Assembly (NCBI GenBank): GCA_021325365.1
Contig: JAJPHF010000135.1
Span: 1-64,000, forward strand
DNA length: 64,000 nt
Reading direction: 5' to 3'
Source of the DNA: Pseudomonadota bacterium
Lineage (GTDB): Bacteria > Chloroflexota > UBA6077 > JAJPHF01
A program made the translations under genes and the position numbers. This document shows positions 16,091 to 26,100 of the stretch, in pieces (the first letter of the stretch is position 1; the number at the start of each line of letters is the position of its first letter). A model generated the notes under the pieces. The model ran no database searches. It saw nothing but the letters and a program-made list of their open reading frames with translations, and was not told the origin of the DNA.

Positions 16091-17029
16091 ATGCAGACGA
16101 CGATTGCGACAGCATATACGGTAAGCACGCCCACGATGTGGCGCCCGCGCTCTTCCCCTGGCGGCCGCGTGGGGTTCGCCGCGTGCCTCCTGGCGCTGGC
16201 CGCTACGCTCGGCGCCGCGTACTGGACCACGCAGCAGCCCGTCAGCCTAGCCATGTTCTTCGGGCTCCTGGGGGCCGTGGTCGGCGTGATCGTAACGCTG
16301 CTCGTCGCCTTGTGGACGTACGGCTACTACACGCTGCGCTACCAGCTTGGCCCCGATGCCCTGGCCATCGACTGGCTGTTCGTCCACGAGCGGCTGCCTT
16401 ACCGTACCATTGACGCCGTCTACGCGGGGCAGCGCCTGGCCGAGACGCCGCGCGTGCAAGGGGTGACCTGGCCAGGGTACTACGTGGGGCGCCTGCGCGC
16501 CCGCAACCTGGGCGTCTTGCGCGTGTTCGCCAGCTCGCTGGCGCAGACCGACCTCACGCTGGTGCTGACGGAGCTGGGCGGCTTCGCGGTTTCGCCGGAC
16601 GACGCGTTTCGCACGGCGCTCGTGGAGCGGTTGGAGCAGGCGCGGCGGGAGCCGGCCCGCGCCGTGGCCGAGCCCGTCGTGCCGCGTCGGCGCCAGCTCG
16701 GCCGCGCGCTGGCCGACCCCTGGCTGCTGGCCTGCGCGCTTGCCAGCCTGATCGTGCTGCTCGCCATGCTCGGTTATGTCATGGACCGGTATGAGAGCCT
16801 GCCCGAGCTGCTGGCGCTGCGGCTCGACGCGGCCGGCGATCCGGAGTACGTGCGGCCGCGCTTCGAGCTGTTCCACCTGCCAGGCGTTGGGGCGACGGTG
16901 TTGCTGGTCAACGTGTTCCTGGGTATCTGGCTGTACCAGTGGGAGCCGCTGGCGGCGCGACTGCTCTGGGCCGCGCCGCTCCTCGTCCAGGCCGTGCTTG
17001 CCATCGCCGTCTTGCGCACCATCAGCTAG
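16091..17029 (+). CDS. bacterial PH-domain membrane protein with a DUF1648-like C-terminus
   Basis: A protein of 312 residues from ATG 16091, with AGAGG upstream. Two N-terminal membrane helices (about 28-45 and 55-78) are followed by YYTLRYQLGPDALAIDW and LPYRTIDAVYAGQ, the opening strands of a bacterial pleckstrin-homology-like domain. A third helix (about 215-233) is followed by SLPELLALRLDAAGDPEYV, close to the DUF1648 pattern in which an accessible segment precedes two more helices. Such proteins are membrane-bound and their role is largely unknown. The small gene at 17066 follows after 36 bases and is probably cotranscribed. Confidence 0.75.
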   Translation: MQTTIATAYTVSTPTMWRPRSSPGGRVGFAACLLALAATLGAAYWTTQQPVSLAMFFGLLGAVVGVIVTLLVALWTYGYYTLRYQLGPDALAIDWLFVHERLPYRTIDAVYAGQRLAETPRVQGVTWPGYYVGRLRARNLGVLRVFASSLAQTDLTLVLTELGGFAVSPDDAFRTALVERLEQARREPARAVAEPVVPRRRQLGRALADPWLLACALASLIVLLAMLGYVMDRYESLPELLALRLDAAGDPEYVRPRFELFHLPGVGATVLLVNVFLGIWLYQWEPLAARLLWAAPLLVQAVLAIAVLRTIS

Positions 17030-17065
17030 ACACGCCAAGCTGTCTCCAGCGATAGCCGAGCGCCG

Positions 17066-17329
17066 ATGACTGATGACTTCGCGAAGCTGGTGCTGCTGCT
17101 CGCGGCCCTCGAGGACGCTCAGCCGTACGTGACCGTCGACGATCTGTGCGCCCGCTGGGAGCCCGCGGCCGACGCCGACGCCTGTCGCGCGCTCGTCGCC
17201 CAGGCCATCGGCGACCATCGCCTCTTCACCGACCGCCGCCAACGCTTCGACGAGGCGACGGCCGCTTTCCACCCGGTCCGCCTGATTCGCTTGAACCGGC
17301 GCCATCCGGCCGTCGCGCCGCTCCTTTAG
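17066..17329 (+). CDS. small conserved-looking protein of unknown function
   Basis: A protein of 87 residues from ATG 17066. The start lies 36 bases after the PH-domain gene on the same strand, with only a weak GAGCG ribosome site. It is acidic and Ala-rich in the first two thirds (LVLLLAALEDAQPYVTVDDLCARWEP), with a basic end LIRLNRRHP. No motif is recognised. Its helical pattern could suit a small winged-helix-like domain, but that is a guess. Codon use is like its neighbours, which supports a real gene. Confidence 0.5.
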   Translation: MTDDFAKLVLLLAALEDAQPYVTVDDLCARWEPAADADACRALVAQAIGDHRLFTDRRQRFDEATAAFHPVRLIRLNRRHPAVAPLL

Positions 17330-17376
17330 TTAGGAGCCTATCACCCCTGAAGTGCTGGCTTGCCGGACGCCGCCGT

Positions 17377-17409
17377 GAACGGCGGGCCAGAAGCTGCGGC
17401 CCGCCGTTC
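17377..17409. terminator. 12-bp perfect hairpin between convergent genes
   Basis: GAACGGCGGGCC (17377-17388), a nine-base loop, GGCCCGCCGTTC (17398-17409). It lies between the genes ending at 17329 and 17542 and could stop transcription from either side, although no T-tract follows. A related AACGGCGGGCCAG sequence occurs reversed near 43260-43280. Confidence 0.5.
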
Positions 17410-17541
17410 CGGCCGGCATCTGGGGCTAGCAATTCATGCGTGACAGACGATTAGGGTGGTTGTCAGGACGCTGGAGCACTCCGGCCACCGGGCGGTAGGG
17501 GACAAGGCGCTGCCCTATGTCCGCTTCGCTTCTGCGAGCCC

Positions 17542-19056
17542 TTACCGCCGTTCAGGCGGCGGAGGCAGGTCTGTGCTAGTGGCGAGGGTGGGAGTGGGGT
17601 CGGGCTGGGGGATACGGAAATCGCGGCCAACGATGATGCGAATGTCCACGTCGTCCGCGGTCGCGGCCGCGTCGCGCGGCGTCCAGCGGGCGAGCTTTAG
17701 CGTCGCGGCCAGATCCTCCGCCAGGCTGCGCCGCCCGGCGGGCACCTCGAGCACCGAGTCCACGTAGTCGCTGCGGTCGGCGTCGTCGATGCGCACCACG
17801 TCGTAGCCGAGGTTGAGCAGGTACTTGGCAGTGTCGGCGGCGAGGCCGGGACGCCCGCTGCCGTTCAGCACCTCGATGCGCGCCGCCTGCTGGGGGTTCA
17901 TGCCGGAGACGAGCGACGTGACCGCGCGACGGATGCGATCCTTGTCGGGCACGAGCACGTCCGCCCCGTCACGCAAGATCACCTCGCGCACGTAGTTCGC
18001 GTCAATGACCAGACTGTGGACGTGGTCCGAGTCGATCTGCTGCGCCAGTTTGGCCAGTCGGATCAGCTGGTCGAGGCTGAGGTCGGTCGCGACCATGTCC
18101 CGCGCCTGCCCGACGAGCGCGGGCGCCCGCCAGAGCATGTTGAGCTGGAGAGCGCGCTGTCGGATGGCGAAGAGCACCCGCTGCTGGCGGCGCATGCGGC
18201 CGAAGTCGTTTTCACTGTGGCGCGAGCGGGCATAACGCAGTGCCGCGTGGCCGTCCATGTACTGGAGACCGGCCGATACGTACAACCGCTCGACGCCGTA
18301 GTCATCCGTAGGATACTCGTCGTCCTTGATGGGCCGCTCGACATCCACCACGACGCCGTCCATCGTGTCGATGATCTGCTCCAGCCCGTGAAAATCCACG
18401 CGGCCGTAATAGTCGATTTTCAGCCCGATGACCTGTTCGACGGTCCGCTTCGCCAGGCCCGGGCCGCCGCCCTCGACACGCGCCTTGTTCAGCTCGCCGT
18501 AGGTATACGCGGTGTTGATCTTCCCCTGGCCGAACCCGGGGATGTCCACCCACATGTCCCGAGGGATCGAGATCATCCCCGCGCTCTTCGCCTTCGGGTC
18601 GATCCGCACCAGGATCATGGTGTCCGAGCGCGCGGGAATCCCCTGCGCGACCTCGTCATCGCGCTGGTCGATGCCCATGAGGAGGATGTTGAAGGGGTCG
18701 GTGCCCTGCCAATCGGGGAGCGGCAGGATATTCATGATCCCGCCCGAGCGGGGACCGGGCGAGTTGTCCGACGCGCCCCCCCCGCCGGTTACGATGCCGA
18801 CTGCCGCCGTCAAGGGCTTGGGCACGACGGCCCCAGTCTCTGCTTGACGGACGCTCAGCTGATACAGCGCCAGCGCGCCGACGTACAGGCCGCCGCCGAC
18901 GAACGCCACGAAGAGGAACGAGGACAGGGCCGCGGCAAGCGGGCCGAGCCACAGAAAGCCGCGCCGGGACGGTGCGGCCGACGCAGCCTCGTGATCCGGC
19001 GCCCCGGACCAACGAAAGTCCCGGGCCGAGGCTCCGCGCCACAAGGCGTCGTCCAC
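17542..19056 (-). CDS. LytR-CpsA-Psr (LCP) family glycopolymer transferase
   Basis: A protein of 504 residues from GTG 19056, after AGGAGGAGG; the frame runs further upstream but only across aroQ. A short cytoplasmic start is followed by one membrane helix (about 40-65). The extracellular LCP domain shows FNILLMGIDQRDD, SDTMILVRIDP, MISIPRDMWVDIPG, KINTAYTYG and ALRYARSRHSENDFGRMRR, which carry the conserved Arg and Asp residues. The C-terminal LytR_C domain begins ARIEVLNGSGRPGLA. LCP enzymes attach undecaprenyl-linked polymers to the cell wall or to protein. It lies 151 bases downstream of aroQ and may share its transcript. Confidence 0.92.
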   Translation of the reverse strand: MDDALWRGASARDFRWSGAPDHEAASAAPSRRGFLWLGPLAAALSSFLFVAFVGGGLYVGALALYQLSVRQAETGAVVPKPLTAAVGIVTGGGGASDNSPGPRSGGIMNILPLPDWQGTDPFNILLMGIDQRDDEVAQGIPARSDTMILVRIDPKAKSAGMISIPRDMWVDIPGFGQGKINTAYTYGELNKARVEGGGPGLAKRTVEQVIGLKIDYYGRVDFHGLEQIIDTMDGVVVDVERPIKDDEYPTDDYGVERLYVSAGLQYMDGHAALRYARSRHSENDFGRMRRQQRVLFAIRQRALQLNMLWRAPALVGQARDMVATDLSLDQLIRLAKLAQQIDSDHVHSLVIDANYVREVILRDGADVLVPDKDRIRRAVTSLVSGMNPQQAARIEVLNGSGRPGLAADTAKYLLNLGYDVVRIDDADRSDYVDSVLEVPAGRRSLAEDLAATLKLARWTPRDAAATADDVDIRIIVGRDFRIPQPDPTPTLATSTDLPPPPERR

Positions 19057-19207
19057 GCCTCCTCCTGCGCCTGGAATGGGGCCGCACACCGCACGCGGCG
19101 TGCCACCGCGCGGCCGCCGATGAGGCGGGCGACGAGGGCCATTATAGCCGTTGGCGGCGTCGGCGTGACGGGATTGCGCGGCACAAGGATGGCGCGAAAG
19201 GCGGCGC

Positions 19208-19711
19208 TCAGGCGTCCCGCTCGGCGCGGACCAGGCGGTCGAGGGCGTCGAGCGCCAGCAGGTAGCCGTACCAGCCGAGGCCGACGATCTGGCCGCGGGC
19301 GATCTCGGCGATGACCGAATGATGGCGCCAGGGCTCGCGCGCGTGGATATTCGAGAAGTGGACCTCGACGATCGGCACGCCCAGCGCGGCGAGCGCGTCG
19401 CGCAGCGACAGGCCGTAGTGGGTGAGCGCCCCGGGGTTGACGAGGATGCCGTCGCACTCCCCAAAGTGCGCGTGCAGGCAGTCGACCAGCGCCCCTTCGT
19501 GATTCGATTGTAATATCGTGAGCCGCCAGCCCAGCTCGCTGGCGCGGCGCTCCAGCGCGGCGTCGATCTCGGCAAGCGTCGTCGTGCCGTAGATGTGCGG
19601 CTCGCGTCGTCCGGTCAGGTTCAGGTTCGGCCCGTGCAGGACGAGGCCTCGGAGGAGCTGCCGAGCGCCGAGCGCGGAGGGCTGAGTGGCAGATGGCTGC
19701 TCGCCGGTCAT
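19208..19711 (-). CDS. aroQ: 3-dehydroquinate dehydratase, type II
   Basis: A protein of 167 residues from ATG 19711; the frame continues upstream without a ribosome site. It contains VLHGPNLNLTGRREPHIYG, carrying the catalytic Tyr of the flexible loop, LQSNHEGALVDCLH, ILVNPGALTHYGLSLRDAL and VPIVEVHFSNIHARE with the catalytic His. It converts 3-dehydroquinate to 3-dehydroshikimate and forms dodecamers. It has an N-terminal extension of about 20 residues. It lies about 107 bases after aroB in the shikimate group, which is aroE, aroK, aroB, aroQ in transcription order. Confidence 0.95.
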   Translation of the reverse strand: MTGEQPSATQPSALGARQLLRGLVLHGPNLNLTGRREPHIYGTTTLAEIDAALERRASELGWRLTILQSNHEGALVDCLHAHFGECDGILVNPGALTHYGLSLRDALAALGVPIVEVHFSNIHAREPWRHHSVIAEIARGQIVGLGWYGYLLALDALDRLVRAERDA

Positions 19712-19818
19712 CTCGCCTCGCTCAAATCCGGGCGCGGCTCCCCGCCCTGTGCCGGCAGCCTGGCGTTCTTTCGGCGCGCTCCCGACTCGGCGCAGGACGG
19801 AACGCGGCCCACTCACCG

Positions 19819-20937
19819 CTATAGCACGAGGTCGAGCGCCTCCTCGACCAGCGCGTTGGGCACGTCGCGGAAGACGTCGGCGTGGCCGAGACGGGTCGGC
19901 AGCACCCATGCCAAGCGGCCGGCCTGGGCCTTCTTGTCGAGCCCCATCGCCGCGCGCACGGCGCCACGATCGACCCCCGGCGCGCTCGCCGGCAGGCCGA
20001 AGCGCTCAACGAGCACGCCCTGGCGCTCCGCCGCGTCCGCCGGGAACCGCCCCGTCGCCACGGCGATGTACGCGGCCGCCCGCAGCCCGATCGCCACGGC
20101 CTCGCCGTGCAGATAGCGGCCATAGGCCGTGGCTGCCTCGATGGCGTGGCCAACCGTGTGGCCATAGTTCAGAATGGCGCGTCGGCCGCTCTCGCGCTCG
20201 TCCTCGCCCACGACGTCGCCCTTGAGCTGCATGCAGCGGCGGATTGCTACCTCGGTCGGCCCGGGCTGCGCCGCGCGCAGGGCGTCCGCCTCGCGCTCCA
20301 GCAGGGCGAACAGGTCGGCGTCGAGGATCACCCCGGTCTTGATTACCTCCGCCCAGCCAGCGGCCAGCTCACGCGGCGGCAGGGTGGTCAGCGTGCCAGT
20401 GTCGGCGAGCACCAGGCAGGGCTGATAGAAGGCGCCGATGAGGTTCTTGCCGCGGGGATGGTCGACGGCAACCTTGCCGCCAATACTGGCGTCAACCTGA
20501 GCAAGCAGGGTGGTCGGCAGCTGTACGAAGGCGATCCCGCGCAGAATGGTGGCGGCCACGAAGCCCGCCATGTCGCCGACGACACCGCCGCCGAGCGCCA
20601 GGATGGCGTCGCGGCGCTCGACGCGCTCACCGAGCAGCCAGTCGTAGAGCGCCGCCACCTGGGCGAGCGTCTTGTGCTCCTCGCCGGACGGGACGGTGCG
20701 CGCGCGCACCTCACGACCGGCCGCCCGAAGCACGCCCTCCACACGCGCGCCGTACCGAGCATAGACGGCCTCATCCGCGATGAGCCAGAGGCGGCCCCGC
20801 AAGCCCACCGCGTCGAGGTGCGCCGGCAGCGTGTCGAGCGCGCCTTGCCCGACGATCACGGGATAGGTGCGTGAGGCGGTACGCACCTCGAAGGCGGTCG
20901 GCCCGCGGCCGACCGCGGCCTTGCTGGCGATGCTCAT
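19819..20937 (-). CDS. aroB: 3-dehydroquinate synthase
   Basis: A protein of 372 residues from ATG 20937, with GGGAG upstream. It contains NAD-binding GGGVVGDMAGF, LPTTLLAQVDASIGGKVAVD, the metal-site motif LNYGHTVGHAIE and HGEAVAIG. It converts DAHP to 3-dehydroquinate with NAD and a divalent metal. It is slightly longer than the common form of about 350-360 residues because of a short N-terminal extension. It lies about 90 bases after aroK on the same strand. Confidence 0.96.
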   Translation of the reverse strand: MSIASKAAVGRGPTAFEVRTASRTYPVIVGQGALDTLPAHLDAVGLRGRLWLIADEAVYARYGARVEGVLRAAGREVRARTVPSGEEHKTLAQVAALYDWLLGERVERRDAILALGGGVVGDMAGFVAATILRGIAFVQLPTTLLAQVDASIGGKVAVDHPRGKNLIGAFYQPCLVLADTGTLTTLPPRELAAGWAEVIKTGVILDADLFALLEREADALRAAQPGPTEVAIRRCMQLKGDVVGEDERESGRRAILNYGHTVGHAIEAATAYGRYLHGEAVAIGLRAAAYIAVATGRFPADAAERQGVLVERFGLPASAPGVDRGAVRAAMGLDKKAQAGRLAWVLPTRLGHADVFRDVPNALVEEALDLVL

Positions 20938-21028
20938 TACTCTCGCTCCCCGCGCGCTCTAGGAGTATACCCCGGCGGTCGCACGTGGTCGGCGGCACAA
21001 CTGACGCGCGGCGAGGGAACCGGCCCGC

Positions 21029-21547
21029 CTAACGGTACTCACGCAGCACGTCGATCACTTCCGCCGCGACCTCGCCGAGCGTGCGGTCGTCTGTCGTGAT
21101 GGTGCAGTGGGCCAGCGCGTAGAGCGGAGCGCGCCGCTCCTGGAGCGTGCGGATGGCGGCGAGCGGCTCGTCCCCCTCGAGGAGGGGGCGCCGCTCGCGG
21201 CTGCGCGCGAGCCGATGGGCGATCTGCTCGGCGCTGGCGTGCAAGCAGACGACCAGATTGTTGGCGAACAACGCGTCGCGGTTTACCGCATCAAGGATCG
21301 CGCCGCCCCCCGTCGCGATCACCGCGCCGCTCGACCGGGCGACCCGCGCCACCACCTCGCGCTCCATAGCCCGAAAGCGCGCTTCGCCGTCGGTGGCGAA
21401 GATGTCGGGCACGGTGCGACCAGAGGTGCGCTCGATCTCGGCGTCGGTGTCGACGAAGCGCCAGCGCAGGCGCTCCGCGACCAGGCGGCCGACGCGGCTC
21501 TTACCCGCCCCGCTCATGCCCACGAGCACCAGGTTGCGCGGCCTCAC
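21029..21547 (-). CDS. aroK: shikimate kinase
   Basis: A protein of 172 residues from GTG 21547, which overlaps the stop of aroE by four bases (GTGA), a sign of translational coupling. It has P-loop GMSGAGKS (10-17), the shikimate-binding DTDAEIERTSG segment, IATGGGAI and SRERRPLLEG in the lid. It phosphorylates shikimate at the 3-hydroxyl with ATP. Length and motifs are normal. Confidence 0.95.
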   Translation of the reverse strand: MRPRNLVLVGMSGAGKSRVGRLVAERLRWRFVDTDAEIERTSGRTVPDIFATDGEARFRAMEREVVARVARSSGAVIATGGGAILDAVNRDALFANNLVVCLHASAEQIAHRLARSRERRPLLEGDEPLAAIRTLQERRAPLYALAHCTITTDDRTLGEVAAEVIDVLREYR

Positions 21548-22419
21548 GCGAGCGCCTGGCGCGCGGCGGCGAACATCACGTCGAGCGGCGGCTTGCGGCC
21601 AGTCCAGCGCTCGAAGGCAATGGCCGCCTGATAGACGAGCATGGGGAGCCCATTCTGGGTGCGTGCCCCCCGCGCCCGCGCGTCAGCCAGCAGCGGTGTC
21701 TCCGCCGGCCGGTAGATAATGTCGACGACGAGCGCCCCGCCCGGAACCTGGTCGGGCCGCAGCAGACGCTCGCCAGGCCGCATCCCGACGGACGTCGTGT
21801 TCACGAGCAGCTCGCAGCGCGCCAGACGCGCGTCCAAATCGGGGGCGTCTAGCGCGAAGGCCTCGATCAGGGGGCGAGAGCGGTCGTCCGCGCGCGCCCC
21901 CTGGCCCCCGCGCTGCGGCGCCTGCTGCCGCAGCGCGCTCGCCAGGGCCTGCCCACGCGCGGCGTCGCGGTTGAAGATGGCGAGGCGGCGAACGCCGGCG
22001 GCGAGGAGCGCGTGGCCCACGGCCCGGGCCGCACCGCCCGCGCCGAGCATGACCGCTTCGCCGCTGGCGGGCGCATAGCCGGCGTCGCCCAGGGCGAGCG
22101 CGAAGCCAGCGGCGTCGGTATTGGCGCCGACGAGGCGGCCATCCTGCTTCAGAACAGTATTGACGGCGCCAACCTGTCGCGCCGACGGATCCAGCGCGTC
22201 GAGCAGTGGAAGCAGCGCCTCCTTGTGGGGGATGGTGACGTTTGCGCCGAGCAGGTCCGGCGCGCGGAGCCCAGCCGCCCAGGCTGCCAGCGCACCCGGG
22301 GCTACCGACCAGCGCTCGTAGCGTCCGTCGATGCCGAGCCGATCAAGGGCGGCCTGATGAATGGCCGGGGAGATGCTGTGCTCGATGGGATAACCGACCA
22401 CGCCCAGACGCCAGCTCAC
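21544..22419 (-). CDS. aroE: shikimate 5-dehydrogenase
   Basis: A protein of 291 residues from GTG 22419; the ribosome site is weak. It contains SISPAIHQAAL in the substrate-binding start, NVTIPHKE with catalytic Lys, NTDAAGF with catalytic Asp, the NADP-binding GAGGAARAVG with NRD following the second strand, and NTTSVGM. It reduces 3-dehydroshikimate with NADPH. A 20-residue Gln/Arg/Gly-rich insertion (about 165-185) lies in the cofactor domain between strands. It is first gene of the aro group, after a palindrome at 22493. Confidence 0.95.
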   Translation of the reverse strand: MSWRLGVVGYPIEHSISPAIHQAALDRLGIDGRYERWSVAPGALAAWAAGLRAPDLLGANVTIPHKEALLPLLDALDPSARQVGAVNTVLKQDGRLVGANTDAAGFALALGDAGYAPASGEAVMLGAGGAARAVGHALLAAGVRRLAIFNRDAARGQALASALRQQAPQRGGQGARADDRSRPLIEAFALDAPDLDARLARCELLVNTTSVGMRPGERLLRPDQVPGGALVVDIIYRPAETPLLADARARGARTQNGLPMLVYQAAIAFERWTGRKPPLDVMFAAARQALA

Positions 22420-22492
22420 GCCCGCAGTCCTTAGGCCAGTAGCCGCTTGAGGCGGATGCTGACGGAATCGTACTCGCCAGGACAGCGCACCG

Positions 22493-22506
22493 TCCTGAAT
22501 TCAGGA
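22493..22506. promoter_or_regulatory. 14-bp perfect palindrome, operator candidate
   Basis: TCCTGAATTCAGGA is a perfect dyad in the gap between divergent genes, 74 bases before the aroE start and about 50 bases before an extended -10 for the opposite gene. Its AT-rich centre is unusual in this DNA, and it fits a dimeric repressor site. The regulator is unknown. Confidence 0.45.
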
Positions 22507-22554
22507 TGGCACCCTAATTGCGGCTGTGTCAAGTAGCGCGTGAGGCGGCAGGCT

Positions 22555-22563
22555 TGCTAATAT
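22555..22563 (+). promoter_or_regulatory. extended -10 promoter before the small orphan gene
   Basis: TGC followed by TAATAT. No -35 box at the right distance. It would give a leader of about 325 bases. Confidence 0.4.
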
Positions 22564-22894
22564 AGGCCGTGCGCAGGTGCCCGGAGAGCGATCCGGCCTC
22601 GCGGCCGGGGCTCCGTGGTCAACGTCGCCCGCGGCAGCCTGCGCGCGGGGCCGGCGTGCGTCGCGGGCCGCCGACGGCGGTCCAGCATACGGCTCTCTGC
22701 CGCACCAGGCCCCGACCCGCTCGCCCGACATCCCGCGGGTCGCGCTTCGCCCTCTCTGGGGCGCGCGACGACGCCCGTGCGGCAATCGTACGGGGGCGAG
22801 CGATCTGGCTGGAGTCATCCCAAAGCCCCTTGCGGCCCCGTGCGCGGCGCGGCCGACGAGGGTGCTGCGCGCATGCCGAGGTGGAGGCCATCGG

Positions 22895-23197
22895 ATGAAA
22901 CGCTGGCGTGTGGTGCGCTTCCCTACGGCCGAGGAGGCCGAGAGCTACCTGAACGGACTAAGCATCGAGCCTGACCAGATCAAGGGCATGTTCGCCAACC
23001 CGCCGACTGGCAAGGGCGCCGGCGGCCTGCTGCTCGTATGCTGGCTCAGCGCGCACCAGCAGCGCGTGGAGCAGCTACAGCAGCAGCCGCGCCTCGACGA
23101 GGACCAGGCGCCGGCGCCCGATGTGGATGACGTGCGGATCGTGCGGCCCCCGCGCGCGGGCCGCCGGCGCGCGGGGGCGGACGAGGACTCGGCCTAA
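22895..23197 (+). CDS. small basic-tailed protein of unknown function
   Basis: A protein of 100 residues from ATG 22895, with GGAGG at 22883-22887; the open frame runs upstream but without a better start. The first half reads WRVVRFPTAEEAESYLNGL and IKGMFANPPTGKGAGGLLLV, which suggests a small alpha/beta fold that begins with a strand and helix. The tail is Gln-rich, then Pro/Asp-rich and Arg-rich (PPRAGRRRAGADEDSA), probably disordered. It is not recognised. Its stop overlaps that of the convergent YfhO gene by four bases. Confidence 0.6.
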   Translation: MKRWRVVRFPTAEEAESYLNGLSIEPDQIKGMFANPPTGKGAGGLLLVCWLSAHQQRVEQLQQQPRLDEDQAPAPDVDDVRIVRPPRAGRRRAGADEDSA

Positions 23198-26100
23198 GCG
23201 ACGCGGGAGCGCGGCCAGCGCCACAGCGCGCCGGCCGCCACCACCAGCGCGGCCAGGGCCACCAGGCTGATGACGCGGCCCAGCCGCACGCTGAGCGGGT
23301 CGAACCGCAGCTCCACCTCGTGGCTGCCCGGCGCGAGCGGCACACCTCGGAAGAAGTAATCGGCGCGCAGCACGGGCGTTTCCACCCCATCCACGCGCGC
23401 CTGCCACCCCGGATGATACAGGTCCGTCAGCACCAGTAGTCCTGGCCGGTCGGCGGTCGCCCGCAGGCTCACTCGCTCGGGCGCGTAGCTCTCGATCGTC
23501 GCCGCCCGGACGCTCCCTGCCACGCCCCGGTCGGGCATTGCCTGCGACCGCGGCGGCACCGGGGGGTCTCCCTCGCCCATCCGCCGGACCGGGAAGTCGG
23601 TCGGCGGCGGCGGGTCGTCGAGCAACGCTTCGGTGGTGGGATCGAACGGGTCCATGTACATGCTGTACAGGCCGCCCATCTCCGGCCGCGGCAGGACGCC
23701 GCCGTTCACGACGAACGCGCGGGGGAAGACGGCGGTGTTCTCGTAGAGAACCGTATCGCCGTCCGCAAAGACCCGTTGGAACTTGGCCCGGTCCAGCTGC
23801 TCCACCTGGCGGGCCTGGCCGGTCACGTTGTCGTACAGCGCCATGCCGTAGACGCGCAGGACGGCGAGCCCGGAGGTGTAGCGTATCTCGACGCCGCGCA
23901 CCGACCAGCGCTCGGGCAGCGCGTGCCGGCTGTAGTAGTAGTGCGAGTCGTAGCGCCCGCCGTTGATGTCGCGGTCCTCCTCGCTGAACGCTACCTCCGC
24001 GCGCTGGTGCTTCACGCGCGGCTGCACGTCGCCGCGGTCGTGGGCGCCCTCCGACACGTCGCGGCCCGCCACGAGCGGCAAGACCACCTGGCGGCCGTCC
24101 GTGCCCGTCACGATCAGCTGGGCGACCGTGGCGCCCTCGGGCACGTCCTCGGCGTACGATAGCATCGCGACAAGTCGCAAGTCGGTCGCCGGCACGTCGG
24201 GCAGCGCGAAGCGCTCGTCGCCGGCGGGATTGCCGAGGCCGGCATCGAACAGCGCGCGGTGCGGATAGTACGCCGTGGACTTGTAGACGGGTCGGTTCGG
24301 CGGGTGCGCGAGCGCGGCCAGCCAGCGCACGCCCCAGAGGTCGAGCAGGAAGCCCGGCGTGTTCGCCACCACGGCCGCGTACTCGGCCTGGCGCTGGGGC
24401 TCGAGCGAGCTGTACCCCCCCGCCTGCGTGATGCCCCAGGTCGCCGGGCGGTTGTACTCGAGCAGCGGTAGATGGTCGCTGCTCACCCACAGCCGATCGA
24501 GCCCGTCATCGCGGGCCTGCAGGTATTGGATGCTGGGCGGGGGCCGGAGCAGGTCGGCCAGCGGCAGCCGGGGATGGAAGCTGCGCCCCCAAAGCAGCAG
24601 ATCGCCCGCGGCGAGCAGCACGAGCCCGGCCCGCCAGACTACCGCCCAGCGACGGGCCAGGTAGCAGAGCGACAGCAGCAGCGCCACGGCGAGCAGGAGC
24701 CCGAAGGCAAGCTCGGTCCGGCGATTGCCCAGGTCGAGCGAGTTCAGCAGGCCGACGTAGACCACCTCGGGACTGAGGTCGGCGTACATCCGCCGCGTGG
24801 CGAGATAGGTGCTGGCGATCAGCGCTTTCGCGGCATCGGGAGCGGCCAGGAGCCGCTCGCGCGCCACCAGGAACAGGACGATCAGCGCGGCGATGCTCGC
24901 GTTCACGCCGACCACGGCGCCCAGGAGCGACCGGCGGCGCGACGGCTCGCGCGAGACGCGTTCCAGCCAGTCCAGTCCGTAGCCGGCGAGCGCCGCGAGC
25001 GCGACCACCAGCAAGAAGCTATAGCGACCGGGCACGCGCAGCGCCGAAAAGCCGGGTAGCGGCCAGAGCAGCTCCAGGACGGGAATCGGCGAGTAATCGC
25101 CGAACGCCAGGAACATGCCGAACAGGCCCAGCCCAGCGAAGAAAAGTACCTCGCGTCGCCGCACCATGGCGAGGGCCACGAGCGCGAGCACGATGGGCGC
25201 GATGCCGACGTAGAGAATCGTCTCCCAGCCTGTCCACAGCGGCCAGGAGCCGGTCTGGGAGCGGAAGAAGTACGGGAACAAGAGCGTGGCGAGCTGGCTA
25301 GGGTGGAGCGAGTACGTGGTGGCGAAGGCGAACGGGACGCCCTCGCCGCGGAAGCTCTGCATGCCCAGCTCGTAAAGCGGCCAGAGCTGCGCCACGGCGA
25401 GCGCGATGCCGAGCCCCACGATGGTGGCCAGCAGCCGCGCTCCCAGCCACGCGCGGCGGAGCAGCGGCCGGGGGTCGGGAGTCAGGGGCCAGCGACCATC
25501 GCCCGGCGCGGTGTCCGACGGCGGCCTATCGTGGCCGGCGCGCGCGTCGCCCCGGCCCTCGGCCGCTGGCGTGTGGCCCGCTAGCGGCGGCCAGATGACG
25601 CGGAAGGCCACGTATAGCCCGAGCGCCATGAGCGTCATGAGGGCCGGCTGGACGTGGAGCGCCGTCAGCTGCACGCCCAGCGTCGCGGCGCCCGCGAGCG
25701 CGCAGAGCCAGCGCGCCCGCCCGACGCGGCGGTACGCCAGCTCGGTCCAGCAGAGCACCAGCGGCAGCCAGACGGCGGTCCGTAAGAGGTTTTCGTGGTG
25801 CATCTGACCGACGAGGAAGCTGCCATAGGCGAACGTGAGGGCCGCCAGCAGGGCGCCGAGTCGCCGCAGCGTCAGCACGCGCATCCACGCGTACATAAAG
25901 GCGCCGGCCATGACGTAGTGGAGCACGCGCAGGAGGACGAACGCCGTGGGCGTGGGCAGCAGCCCGAAAAACAGGAGGTGGAGCGGATAGTACATGCCCG
26001 TCTCGCCATCGGCGAGCAGCGGATAGCCGCTGAACATCTGCGGGAACCACAAGGGGATGTGGCCGGCCTGAAGCTGTGCGGCATACCACTGGTAGACGGG

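Larger units (their letters stand above)
22420..22894. other. divergent intergenic region between aroE and a small orphan gene
   Basis: It contains a 14-bp palindrome (22493-22506) and an extended -10 (22555-22563). From there a GC-rich leader of about 330 bases leads to the gene at 22895. I looked for RNase P, SRP, tmRNA or riboswitch signatures in the leader and recognised none. Open frames across it have no ribosome site. Confidence 0.45.

Noticed and set aside
22564..22894. RNase P, SRP, tmRNA or riboswitch in the long leader
   Set aside because: None of the conserved core sequences of these RNAs was found.
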